This document shows, in pieces, positions 41,510 to 53,118 of a stretch of 64,000 bases of DNA; the first letter of the stretch is position 1; each line of letters starts with the position of its first letter. Source of the DNA: Nitzschia sp. DOCU1 (taxonomy: Eukaryota; Bacillariophyta; Bacillariophyceae; Bacillariales; Bacillariaceae). The DNA lies in assembly GCA_951394045.1 (NCBI GenBank), contig OX595998.1, positions 62,001-126,000 on the forward strand, read 5' to 3'. A program made the translations under genes and the position numbers. A model generated the notes under the pieces. That model worked only from the letters and a program-made list of their open reading frames with translations. It was not told the DNA's origin and searched no databases.

Positions 41510-43665
41510 CTAATTACTTCCGCGAAGGACGCGACCATGACGAGACATGCCCTTCTTGAATACGGGCTCACGCACTTGGAGATTTCCAATCGCTTGCCTC
41601 CTCTTTGAGGAGATGGGCTTAATAGTACTGGTCGTATAAGGAGAGCAGTACGGTTCCTTGGATATCTTCTGTCCAAGTGCTACATCCACACACTCAAGGT
41701 CACTCACCGCTCCATAGCCAGTATCAAAGTCGAAACCAGGATCCGACATATCGATTGCCGTCGTCTGCATAATCTCATAGCTTTCAGAGGCGTCAAGCTA
41801 GGATTGGCCTGGAGCATAATGGCAGCGATCGCAGCAACATTCGGGGCAGCAGCCGATGTGCCAAAGAGTAAATAACCCTGTACTCCTCTATACAAGGGCC
41901 AATAATACGATGTGGACTCACCAAAAAAGGTATTCAAGGATCTGCATGTTAGTAGAGGGGGGACAAGCAATTGAATCAGTCATAATGTTGACAACGATGT
42001 TGATTGATCTAGTCGAACGTACCCGTCGAACCCAACAAGCGAGGTTGTTGAAGGACCTGGGGAGTTGCTTTGCGGGAGCCGTCGCGTTCAAAGAGTAGGG
42101 GCGTGCCTCCAGCACTGCTGTAGTACTCAGGCACTAGCTCGGAAAACAGCTGCACGTCAAAGGCCGCTCCAACTCCGGCAACGTAGGGCGCGTTTGCATG
42201 GCCCACCACAGTCGACGCTTCGGCGGGAGGATAGACGTTCTTGATGCCCCGATAGCCTATCCATTTCATAAGGCTGGGGTCTGGTCCAAAGCCACCATTA
42301 GGGCCATATTTGCAGATGACGATATCATAATCACCCTGAGTGGGGACAAGGAAACCCTCCCAGGGGTCTGACCCTAAGTTGACTTCGGCGGAACCTGTTA
42401 CCAGGTTCCAGGTCCCACGTTCGACAACAACAATGTCGAGATCACTTTGAGAGCCCACGCCGCTGATGGAATAATAGGGCTGGTCCCACTGGAGAATAAT
42501 TATGGCATCAGCAGCAACCGTGATCTCTTGTCGAAGGTTCCCAGCCCCAAAATCGTGAGCAATGCAACCATCGGGCCAGATACCTAGTCCAATTGGAGGT
42601 TCAATATCGGTCCCAGAGTTCACAAAGGGGCCCTCCCAGGAGTTTCGTGCCTGGTTTCCAGCGGAGGAGAAGTATGGAACACCGTACAAGGCAGCGACGT
42701 CGTTCGCCGCCTGGGCGATGATCCCCTCCTGGAAAAAAGGTTCGTAATAATAGTCTTAAGTGATGTAGTAGGGAGAGAACAAGAAGAAGCTTGGAGGGTG
42801 AGCGCTGTTGTAGCCGAAACTGCATCATCGTTCAATATGAGTTTACTTACACACGTCATCCACAATAACATCGCACCCAGCTTCGGCAAGTGCCCAAATA
42901 CCAGCCGCAAAGTCTTCTTGACTTTCCCAGGCGGTGTAGAAAAACAGCTCTGCGCCAGGGGCAATATCGTGGATGAGCTGAAGCATGGCTCGCCCTTCAT
43001 CGATAGTGTAATCGGCAGAATCCTTGAGGACGTGCACACCAGCTGGAGGCAAGTCTCCGCTGGCAATGTCATCATCAGCGGAAGTAACGGCGGAGGGGTC
43101 CGTATCATAGCTGTCAGAAAGTACGCCAATCTTTATCCCAGAACCGTCCAGGGATGGGTATTTCTGAACAATCTTGTCAATCGTGTGGGCGAACACAGCC
43201 CCACTCACGAGGCTGCCAGAGCCAACGGTTCCCTGACGACTTGCCATCGAGGGCTTGATGGACAGGACAGATGCAAGAGCTTCCGCATCATCGAGCAGAA
43301 TGATGTGGAGGTAGCCGGAGCACGTGAGATTGGAGCAAGCGACAGTTTCGAAATCAACTTGAAGACTTCAGCTTCGGGTTGAGTTGAGGTTACCTGGACC
43401 AATAACTTGTCGTTGTCCTTCCAGATCAGGGGCAGACCCGCGTCGCTCCCTCCACCTTCGTTCGTGCGACGACCACGGCGGCTGTCATTCTCATGTTCCT
43501 CCATAATGGTGTAGATGAGTGCATCATGCATTTTCGTGACATTCACGTTCACTCCCCCCCCGTATTGTCTAAAGGAGCAGCGCCAACAGGTCGGGCGAAA
43601 GTAGCGGTTAACAATATGACAACTGCGGCTGCGAGGCAGGTGATGTTGTTGTTGGAGCGAAGCAT
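41510..43665 (-). CDS. Secreted subtilisin-like protease (S8), interrupted reading frame
   Basis: Start at 43665 gives a signal peptide (NITCLAAAVVILLTATFA). Catalytic Asp region KIGVLSDSYD; then DEGRAMLQLIHDIAPGAE, as in a subgroup of S8 enzymes; oxyanion region YFSSAGNQARNS; catalytic Ser in FGTSAAAPNVAAIAAIML. A clear 96-nt intron (42850-42755, GTAAGT to CTTAAG) joins DDV to YYYYEPFFQ in frame, and a second probably starts with GTACGT at 42022, though its acceptor (near 41957) does not fit cleanly. Frame breaks occur in a G8 run near 43556, near 43355, and near 41785 (KA to YEIMQ), at least two of them fitting one missing base. Either an assembly-indel-affected gene or a recent pseudogene. 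An intact form would digest extracellular proteins. Confidence 0.75.
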
Positions 43666-45178
43666 TTTACTGGTCTTGACGTTGTTGCCTTTTCGCTGCT
43701 GCTCGACGAACAAATGATCAGAATCAATTCAACTAGAAACATTCGGTCCTTGTTCGTGGATTCTCGGCTCTATTTCTACGCACCTTTGGTTTGAGCTCTG
43801 AATCGGATCTTCGACACACTCGGCCGCCACAATCAAGGTGCTGGGAAAGAAAATTTCAGGACTATGAGAAGATTGCCGAGTTTTTCTTTCCACTCAAAGC
43901 ATGCACCGAGAACTTGTGAGTGTTGGTAAATGCATTGTTTCCGCCATGAAGAATACCGGTTCGCTTATGAATACTGGTTCAAGCAAATTTTGAATCTATG
44001 CAGATTGGATGCTCGGCGCGCCTTGGTATCCAAGCAACGGCACGCACCAGGCAAAATGAATGGCCGAGCTTTGGCGAGTCTGCGAGACAGCATACAATGG
44101 TTCCATGAATACTGGTTCGTGAATCTTCTTTCTCCAGCGCAGATAAATCTCTGGTGGTGTGGTCCACTACCCTGATCATCCACGAAAGAATTGTGGATTC
44201 GTTTGGTCGTAACATGATCAACAACATCAAGAGACGAAACAGGGCACCTCGTCAGAGATGCTGGTTTCTGATGACCCCATGTAAAGATGAGATTCGCTTC
44301 TTCTGTTTGCACGAAAAGCAAAGAGACGAATCTGTGTGGTCATTCCAGCATCATTCAAGCAAGAAGGGCGTTTTCTTGTTGTTCTTGATGTCATCCAACG
44401 ACACGACCATCATCGGGGATACCAATAGCCGGCATTTCATCGTGGCAGTGTTGCTCCTGCTGTGATCCGAATGAGGTGTAAACTTCGATAGCACTGCGAT
44501 GTGTCCATCTCAGCGCTGTCCCATGGTTGATTGCTGGGACGAGATGGCGTGCTTCCATGGTTGCCACCACTGCAATTCGCAGTGGAAAAACGCCTTGGGG
44601 TGCGCGGAGGCATTTATGTGTGACTGAGATCTTTGATGGTGACGCAATCAATGCCATGCAACGATTCGTGACTCAACTTTCGATGACGTCACTCAGAAGC
44701 ACAGACGTCATATGACGATCTCCCTGTTGTGACGTCGCTATCATCTCATTGGCTTTGCCAGTTCGATCTAATTTTTTGGATGACGAGGGCGCCCTCTCCG
44801 TCATCGGTCGTCCATTTTGCAAATTCTTCAAAGAACGGCACATTGACTCTCTAGCTAGTAGAGCAATATTGCTCCCTCTGTCGTTTCACAATCACAGCTC
44901 GTTCAAGGAGGTAGAACATTAAAACGGAAGGAATACGGCATGGCTCATCCTATCCCGCCGCCATGCTGTGTATCGACCCGATTGACGCTCGCTCCTTGTT
45001 TTCGGAGAGGACGCCAAACGAAAACGCAAACCTTGCCGTGAAAAGCTTTCGACTGTAAAGGCTACTATGCAAGCCGTGTGGTTATACAAAATATAATCTA
45101 AAAGTAAGATCTTCTATGTTTGCAGTGGGCAACCCCCTACTAGGCCGACTGCCAGCCCCAATAGTCCCAAAAGCGTGC
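43666..45178. other. Intergenic stretch between subtilase start and cyclase/PDE end
   Basis: No gene supported. Holds three near-copies of GAATACTGGTTC (about 43949, 43969, 44107) and a CRE cluster: TGACGTCA at 44684-44691, GACGTCA at 44704 and TGACGTCG at 44730, roughly 1 kb upstream of the subtilase start. Confidence 0.5.
44684..44737. promoter_or_regulatory. Cluster of three CRE-like sites
   Basis: TGACGTCA, GACGTCA and TGACGTCG within 54 bp. Could serve the minus-strand subtilase or an unrecognised transcript; function is inferred from motif identity only. Confidence 0.35.
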
Positions 45179-48100
45179 TCATGCCTTTTGCACTTCCGCA
45201 ATGAGTTCTTGGACAACTTCTTTACCCCGCTCTTCCCATTCTTTGCGATTTTGGAGAGCATAACCCAGATATTCGTCGCTTGAAACGCCAAAGACACCGC
45301 AACTCTTGAGCTTTTGGGCGAGTGGGATGATATAAAAGTCAAAAAACCCGAGCTCGCCCTGGTACCAATTGGAAGAAGGATCCTGGGTCGAACGACCCTC
45401 CTGGTAGGCACGATACATTTCTTTGAAGAGTCGACCGTTCCACTTGCGGTAAACGTGCCAGTGCTGCATAGTATGAGCTACGTCGGATGCTTGCATCAAA
45501 TGCTCAATGACAATCGTTGCCTTGCGATTCACTTCCGTCTCATCTTCGTCTTCCGACTCGGGATCTAAAGACTTTTCCGATTTGGTGTCGGAACCAAACG
45601 TAGCGTACCAACGCTCCTTGCGCTCTTGGCTGAGTTCCTTGTCCATGATATCAGTCGAGAGAGTAATGTGGACAAGCATTTGGCGAAATCGCTTCAATTC
45701 GTCCGTGGTAGTGTAGAGAATCGAGCGAAGATCTGCAAATCGTTCTTGCATGAGCAACGTCCAAGCAATATCAATAGAGTTTTGCTCGGCGATACTCTTG
45801 CCGTCGTATTGAACGGCTAGACGATCCTTCTCCTTGATGAGCTGCATGTTGGGCACTCCCGAATGGTCCACGTCATGGATCAATGCCGACAAGACAACAG
45901 TAAACTGCGTCAATGGGTCACTAGTAATGCCATATGTGTGGTCATGCATGTTGCTTTCGTTGTGGTTGTCTTCGGTGGGGGCAACAATTCGTTTCAAGAG
46001 CTTCACCACCGATAGCGTGACATGGCTAGCATGCTCAAAGTTGTGGAATGGATTATCGTGGTATGTCTCGGAGATGCTTAGCACAAACTCTTGAAGCTGT
46101 GAAAATACAGCAGGATTCAATTCGATATCAGAGGGGTCCACGTCTTCTTTGGTAGGAGTGTACCTAGGAAGGTGGAAGTGGCTTTCGACTTCGTCAAACG
46201 GGTTGACCGGGGAGGCAAGGATTTCACGTTCCAAAGCCGCGATAGAGCCTTGGGGGTCCGCTTTGACTCCGGTGGAACGACGGCGGGCAATAATCTCCTT
46301 CAAAAGGCTTTGAAGAATCTCAACGGTCCAATCCACAACTCTTGAGTCTCGAGCAACGGCCTTGGATTCCGATGACGGTTCCATTGCCTTTCCAATCTCA
46401 TCAGTCACGTCAGAGCTATCGTCGTTCGACGAAACCACAGTGGACGTCCTGGTGGCATTGTCGCCCTTGTACACCGCCCAATATGTCTGCAATACCCCTT
46501 TTCCTTTCGCTTCCACCTTTGTTTCGCGTGGAACGATCCAAGACTTCTTGCCAGAGGCGACGAGAAGATCGGCCGTCTGTTGCGATACCTGATAGACACA
46601 AAGATGATGGTTTAGCGCCGATTTCCAACTGCTGGCGTTTGTGTCCATTTCTTAATCTCGACTTACCTGGATTCGATTCTTGGTGCTTGTACTTTCCATT
46701 CGAGCAGCAGTATTGACTGTATCTCCAAACAGCTGGAATCTCGCTCTTTCGCCTCGCAAGACTCCAGCAGTTACTGGGCCAGAATGAATTCCGATTCGCA
46801 TGCCCAACTCATGCGTGTCCGGTCCAAGCTCGACGGTTAGACGATGCAGGGTCGCATGCATGGCTCCCAAGACATCCCGAGCAAACCGGACCATCAACGT
46901 CGCGTGGTCCGGTCGAGCTTCAGGTACGCCGCACACAGCAACATAGCAGTCTCCGACTGTTTCCACCTTGAATACTTTTCGCTTCTGTGCAAGCTGGTCG
47001 AACTCGGAATAAAGACTTTCCAGAAGCAAAAATACATGAGAAGGTTCGCGCGTCGAAGACCACGCTGTGAAACCGCAAAGGTCGCCAAAGAAGATTGTGG
47101 CCTGGATTTGCATGATGAAGGCGGAGGGTGAGTTTCGTGTCTGACATGTCAGTTAGCAGGCTCACTGTTTCTAGAAAATACGTACCTCTGGGAATAAATC
47201 GGCGAGCGGCTTGTTGGACGTGATTTTGGAATCCCCGTTAATCCTTCCATCGTGTCCAAGAATTGTCTGAAGGGCCGGTCCACCTTGCTTCTTCCAAGCG
47301 TTTTCTTTTGCTCCCTTGGGATCATCGTTGTACGCTTCCTCTACAAGCTTACGGCCAATATCCTTGGGGAACAAGGAAGTGACAATAGCCTGGGTACGAG
47401 ACGCAGCCTTGAGGACCTTGTTTTGGCGACGGTTGACCATCATATCATAGATTACCAAAAGCCCAGCGGTGACGAGAAATGCCGCGAAAACGACGGATGC
47501 GTAAACGTAGCCTCGGCTTGTGTCATAGGTGACGCGGAACTCGGAGCTGGGATAAACGTACAAGTCATGATAACAAAGACCCTCGACTGTCTCTTCATAC
47601 ATTTCGAGATTGCCCTGGTAGCGCATGTAGTCATCGAACTCCGTTTCGTGTACATCTTCGTAGCCCAAAAAGATTGCCTTGGTGCTGGTCAATTCGTACG
47701 ATAGCGTGCTTCCACAGGAATCCTTCAAGACGGCAATAATGCCATCCACACCATTCGGCAAGAGACGATCAAAGAGGTTACTCAGCACCGTGATACCAAC
47801 GATGAAACCGACCTCAGTAGAATTGTCGTTTCCCTCGGAAAACTCATCGTAGACTGGGACAAGGATCAAGGCATGAGGGGCATATTTTGCCTCTTTTTCG
47901 TTCTCGTCAAAGAGGAAGTCAAACTGCGTTGGACAAGAAGAGAAAAAAGAGAAGCGGTTAGAACGACGCATACATACTAGTAACGAAGCAAAAAGAAGGT
48001 CGTCCGAGTCATGAACGTACCAATGCTCCGACTTCAAAGTCCTGAGACATGACAGCATGATCCACTTCCAGCATAATGTCGTAGGCGGCTTTGATCCGTT

Positions 48101-49057
48101 CATCCGAAAGAAGATTCACGTTGATCGTCCCATAATCGGCCGGAGAAACCTGCCATATGGGAGCGAAAAGTTTTCCTGGGACGTGGGGCTCGGGCACTTT
48201 CACTCCGTCGGCATCAAAGTAAAAGATTTCTTCCGAAATGGATTCAACCGCCTCCGAAGTAGATTCCGATAGTTGAAGGTGACGACGCCGATCATGTTCG
48301 TGATCTTGGATAGTGCCATGGAGTGCATCGCGGTGGCCTGGATGCACTGCCTTTAGGTAGGCGCTCCTTTCGATCCAGCCTTGGTTGGCGAGAGAATATT
48401 CCGACCATTGTTCTCTCTGTTCCTCCATGATCAAGGGAGCAAAGGCAGCGGACATGATACCCCCCATACCGTCCACAAAGCTGTGTAGTAGAGAGCAACA
48501 AAACAGATGTTAGAGTTCATTGAGAAGAACTGTATGGAAAATGGACTAATCGCACTGCAGTCGACTTACCCCCCGGTGATTTCAAAATCGTTTTCGGTAT
48601 GGTTCGGAAAGTTCGATCCTGACAAATGAGACGCAATCGTGATGGATGCACTCAATTGTTCCATCAAAGCAAAGTTGTATCGGACTTCCCACTTGACTAG
48701 AGCCATAATGTCCTTGATGTATCCTTCATATTCTGTTTCGAAAGCATACTGATCACTTTGCTTGGTAAAGTAATAGACGGCCCCGGTCACAGCCATCATG
48801 GCGCAAATCGCAAAGGCAATGCCGACCAGCACCCGCGCTCGTCGCACATTGCGTTCTTCTTCTTGCATGATGCGGCGACGCAACTCGCTCTCGCCTTCAT
48901 AGGACGAGCCGTTTTTTGAGGAGCCGCCCGTCGTAGACTCCACATCGGCAGTAGATGGATCCGACGGGGAAGCGCCGGATTCATTGTCATCATCTGCATG
49001 GCTTCGCGAAACTTCCTCTAGGGATTCCAGGGCTTCACGAGTTAAAGACTTGGTCAT
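45179..49057 (-). CDS. Receptor guanylate cyclase fused to cyclic-nucleotide phosphodiesterase, five exons, 1176 residues
   Basis: Exons 49057-48570, 48480-48021, 47923-47186, 47101-46667, 46588-45179; introns 78-97 nt with GTAAGT or GTACGT donors; coding sum 3531 nt. TM1 at residues 76-97, an extracellular domain of about 355 residues, TM2 about 456-476, cyclase from 563 (ATIFFGDLCGFTAWSS, KVETVGDCYVAV, FQLFGDTVNTAARMES) and PDE from about 800 with HNFEH near 890 and HDVDH near 945, both metal-binding motifs intact. The cyclase keeps the guanine-type Glu (KVET) but has Gln where guanylyl cyclases often have Cys (FQLFGD). Such bifunctional GC/PDE receptors are known in diatoms; in Seminavis robusta one responds to sex pheromone. 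It would make and destroy cGMP in one protein. A relic of its PDE end lies at 5236-5682. Confidence 0.93.
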
Positions 49058-50374
49058 GGTGCTTCTGAATGATAACGCTATTCGTTTGGTTTTTTGTTCG
49101 AACAAGCTTTTCGCTTTTCGCAACCTCGGAATAATGAAGATAGGAGTTACGAACCGATGGCAAGATAGAGTTGCGTGAAATTGCTTAAATTCCAATACTC
49201 CACCAAGCGCTATGCCAATGGGTCTGCTGGCCAGAACTTTGAACGCAGGAACACAAAAGCCCCGGGTTTGGGGCCGACGCCTTTTTCTTCCAAAATATTA
49301 TATCCCTGGGTATAACCCTTTGTTTCTAAAGAAGCAGAAAGAGGGATTACATAAGCCCACAAAAGAAACAAAAATGTGGAAAAGATCGCGCCGTTTGTTC
49401 CAAACAGGTTTTCTTTTTTATTAAATAAACAAAATTCTACCTCAATAAGCCTTAATGATATCTATTGTTACACACTCGCGAAAAGATTGGTCATGACATT
49501 TTCATCGTAATCATGCCCAAAGGCTTCGTTACCGAGTCAATCCACATCTGTTATGTGTGGCAATTATCTCCACTAAAGTGACCCGCGCTTTTGAATTCTT
49601 ATTCGGAACAACGCCGACTTCGTCGGGGTATCTTCACAAGCATGCTGAAAGTTCTTTTTCGGCAAGCCCCTGCAAGATACAATGCCCAGAAAAGGGCAAG
49701 AGAATGAAGATGTCAGAGTATCATGATAGAATGGATCGGAAGAAATACTACCTCACTGGGTGCGTCGAATTGTCGGAAGTGTCCTCGTAACACCGGTAGT
49801 GGTCCTGAATGTTGGGGCGTCATGATCATCATTCTCAACAATGGAGCCGCGAGCTCAATGACATGTCAGCCAACAATTCTATGTTGAAGCGCCATTTACT
49901 ACCGTAAAGTGAGTCGGAAAATTATACACATGGTGCAAACTGTGTATAACAAGACTCAATACTCATGACTGAAGGATGTGACCAATACGACCGTTCATCC
50001 AGCATCGGGAGACGACAATGGCGCAACACAAAAAAGCCATTCAATTTGAAACTTTCATTTGCGAGTAATCCTCGAGTACTGCTGCTGCACTCCTACCACT
50101 GTATGTGTATAAAGTCCTTGATTAACACTATACAGTGGTTGCAGCAGCATTTATTTTCGATTACTAGTTATTATTCAATTACTACTTCAATATTACCAAG
50201 GTAAATGCATTCGATCGTGGAGCAAAATATTCATGCATTTTACTAACATCCTCATTTAAACTTGACAACCTGCTCACCAGCCAGCATCGCTATGAATCGC
50301 ATGATGTGGCCTTCGCTACCGAGATACTCCTACAATTCAACTCATGCGTCGTTTTGTTTCCTTTCAACGAACGC

Positions 50375-50671
50375 GACAATCAACTTGAAATTGGTGTGAC
50401 TTCTTTTATAAAGCCGCCACCGCTGCCGAATAGCAACAACACTACACTACACTTCATTATTGGTTGCTACATCTACGAAGCCGCCGCCGCCTCACCACTG
50501 TTTTGTTTGTTCTTTTGAGAGGATGTGAAGAATGTGACAATCAACTTTGAATCACTGTCACTTCTTTTGTAAAGCCGCCCTCTGTGCTGAACAACAACTA
50601 CACTACACTACACTACACTTCATTGCTGGTTGCTACCTCTACAAAGCAGTCGCCGCCCCACCACTATTTCG
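50375..50671 (+). repeat. Imperfect direct repeat, two units of about 135 bp
   Basis: Units 50375-50505 and 50536-50671 share GACAATCAACTT, ACTTCTTTT(A/G)TAAAGCCGCC, a CTACA(C) run, CTTCATT(A/G)(T/C)TGGTTGCTAC and GCCGCC...CCACCACT. The differences are scattered, so the duplication is old. Confidence 0.8.
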
Positions 50672-50965
50672 TTGAACTCATCGGTAAGGTAGTATTATGA
50701 TCCATAGCAGACAAATGTTAGTTTAAATTCAATGCAGGTAGCCCTACTTTAGCATGCGTGGGCACCAACAATTATATTGTCTAGGACTCCTACTATGAGA
50801 CGCCTACTGTCCTATTTGCTCTTCTTCAGGTACCTTGGCGGCAACCTGATGCAAATTGACAATGGGTGCAAGCACAGAGCTCGGTTCCATTGTCGCCGTC
50901 CAAGTGCAGACTTACAATAGAGTTGAGTGATCCCTAAACGACTGCTTTGGTCAAACAAGTCGACA

Positions 50966-51005
50966 GGTATGATCGATTGCTACTCGGTACGATCAATTGC
51001 TACTC
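50966..51005 (+). repeat. Tandem repeat, two 20-bp units
   Basis: GGTATGATCGATTGCTACTC followed directly by GGTACGATCAATTGCTACTC, two mismatches. Confidence 0.85.
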
Positions 51006-51189
51006 GTGTGGGGGCAGAGAATTATACAGCTGGGACAAATTGATGTATAAATTTCCGAAAGTACCCACGGTAGTGGCATCCCACCGTGCAAATAACGTGG
51101 GATGCTACTGACGGGTAGTGCGGAAAAATATACACTTTCTGTATAATGGACTTGTATGACTAATGAAGTCATGTATAAAATTCGTTTAG

Positions 51190-51203
51190 TACTACCGGTA
51201 GTA
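51190..51203. promoter_or_regulatory. Second copy of the 14-bp palindrome
   Basis: TACTACCGGTAGTA, identical to 27063-27076, here far from a recognised start codon. Function unknown. Confidence 0.35.
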
Positions 51204-53118
51204 TCACAACCCTTTGAAGCATTTACCAAGTATGTACGGGAAGGAACAATAAGGAGAAAACACTATCTGGGCGCGAGGGCAAGGGAACGAGTTGACTGAC
51301 ATGCTTGCGTCTGAGTAGCTATTATGGAGACGGAATTCCATCTCTTCTTTAGTAACAGCAGGACTAGATTGCTTGGACGATATATCCTCAAGAATCCAAG
51401 ATCAACACAATACAAAACGTGGAAGTAGTACAAACTACTAGTAGCATGAACGCCGCATCGCTGTCAACGAAGATCGGCACTCATCTTCGGCTTCAAAGAA
51501 GAACGACAGGAGTGGGCAAGAACAATCCACGACAAACGGCTTATAAGATCATCATTTCGAGCCATCATGGACGGCTCCGGACCACGGGGGAACATTACTA
51601 ACAGCGAGAAGAAATTGGCTATTCTCGCCCCCGGCTTTCTTCACGACCAGCAGTTACTCTAGCTAGTTGTTGCTTTCAATGATTGATTCACCTAGTAGAG
51701 TAGTGGACGATTTCCTATGGGCTGCTGCGTAGATGATGTGGAGTGTCGAAAAGATTCATGCTGGCATGAGAGCTTTCTACTCGGGCAGCATTGGCGACTC
51801 CCGATGCCATAGCTTAGATTCACGATACGCTATACATCTTCGCAATGTGCCTCCGACTGTTCCGACTACGATGCAGCCACGACGGGCGAGAGCTCCATCG
51901 TGTCCTCCAACACAGAAGTCTTGGTGGCATGTACAACACTAGAGGCAGAAGAGCTGCTAGCAGGATAGATCAGTTTCTTGTTTCTTGAAAGACACACCAG
52001 TTGATTGGGCGTCACTGGATGAATCGAGTAGTAGAAAAAAAGTAGCAGGAGAGACCAAAGAAATCGTCGCCAATTCTCGTCCCGAATTCTTGAATGCCGC
52101 CGTCACCCACCACGCGCCCCAAACAGTATTCCTGCCAAAGAAAGAGTTTCTTTTAAAAAAAAGTGCAGTCTCTCATCCATCCATAGACAAGGCATTCCTC
52201 AGCATAATGAAGCATGATACAAAGGTAGCTCGCGCAGCTTGAGTGCTTCACAGCGATGCGGGCGAGCTTACTTCCAGCATGCGTTGTAAGCGACACCTTG
52301 CCTGAAGACTGCTAAACGCTAGTAAGAAAATGTCCCAGCACAAAAGCACAAGACCCCTAGAGACTCGTCGAATCATCATTGGAACATGCAAGGAATTTGC
52401 TTGGATTCATTCTTTTGCAGTTTTTCGATACCCTCGAAAACCTATCCATCATCAGCGGCAAAGGTCAAGTGAATTCGCCGTGACGAAATCAGGCCAAAGA
52501 ATAGAGCCTCCCTGGTAAATGATCCACCATTCTTTTTATTCGACAGACTCTTGCATTTCCTGCCCATGAGTTGAATATGACAGCGCCAAAGGATGCGGCG
52601 TTTTCACAGACTCTTAGCAGTTCATGTCCCATGATTTGACAAAATGGCAGGTCCCATTCATGATTTCAGAATGGCACAGGATGCGAGTTTGTGAATTTTG
52701 CTACAATGACTCCCCGCAAATAAGATCGTTTCGTGGTGAATGACTCGCTGACGTCGACATGCTTCTGCGCGCGCGCCGATCCTTTGCTAGCTACCGGGTG
52801 TGCATCTGCCGCCGCTCAAAGCAGAAATCACGCTGTTGCCGCATTGTGGTATTAGTCCCATCTTTTTCAACGCAGGACGACATGATATCCAACCAAACTG
52901 AGGAGACGGCATTTGCGACGATGAGGATGTGATCATGTGCATCGTTCGTGTGACGACTCCCACGTCCTCGCGATTTGGCGCGCTACTACCTTGCCCCCAC
53001 AAAAATTCAGATGAGCGGCGCTACTCTAGTAGAGAGTTGTGGATGGAAAAGTCATTCGTTCCTATATTATTCGTGTAACATGTATTGTGTTGGGGTTGCC
53101 AACAATTTGCTTCTTTAT

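Larger units (their letters stand above)
49058..53118. other. Gene-poor stretch with local repeats
   Basis: No gene supported; open frames are short and lack domains. It contains an imperfect direct repeat (50375-50671), a 20-bp tandem repeat (50966-51005), the second TACTACCGGTAGTA palindrome (51190-51203) and several short inverted repeats around 51060-51180. The 5' side is the promoter region of the cyclase/PDE gene. Confidence 0.5.

Noticed and set aside
49212..52518. Several 60-85-codon frames
   Set aside because: Lengths expected by chance; no signal peptide, domain or splice partners.
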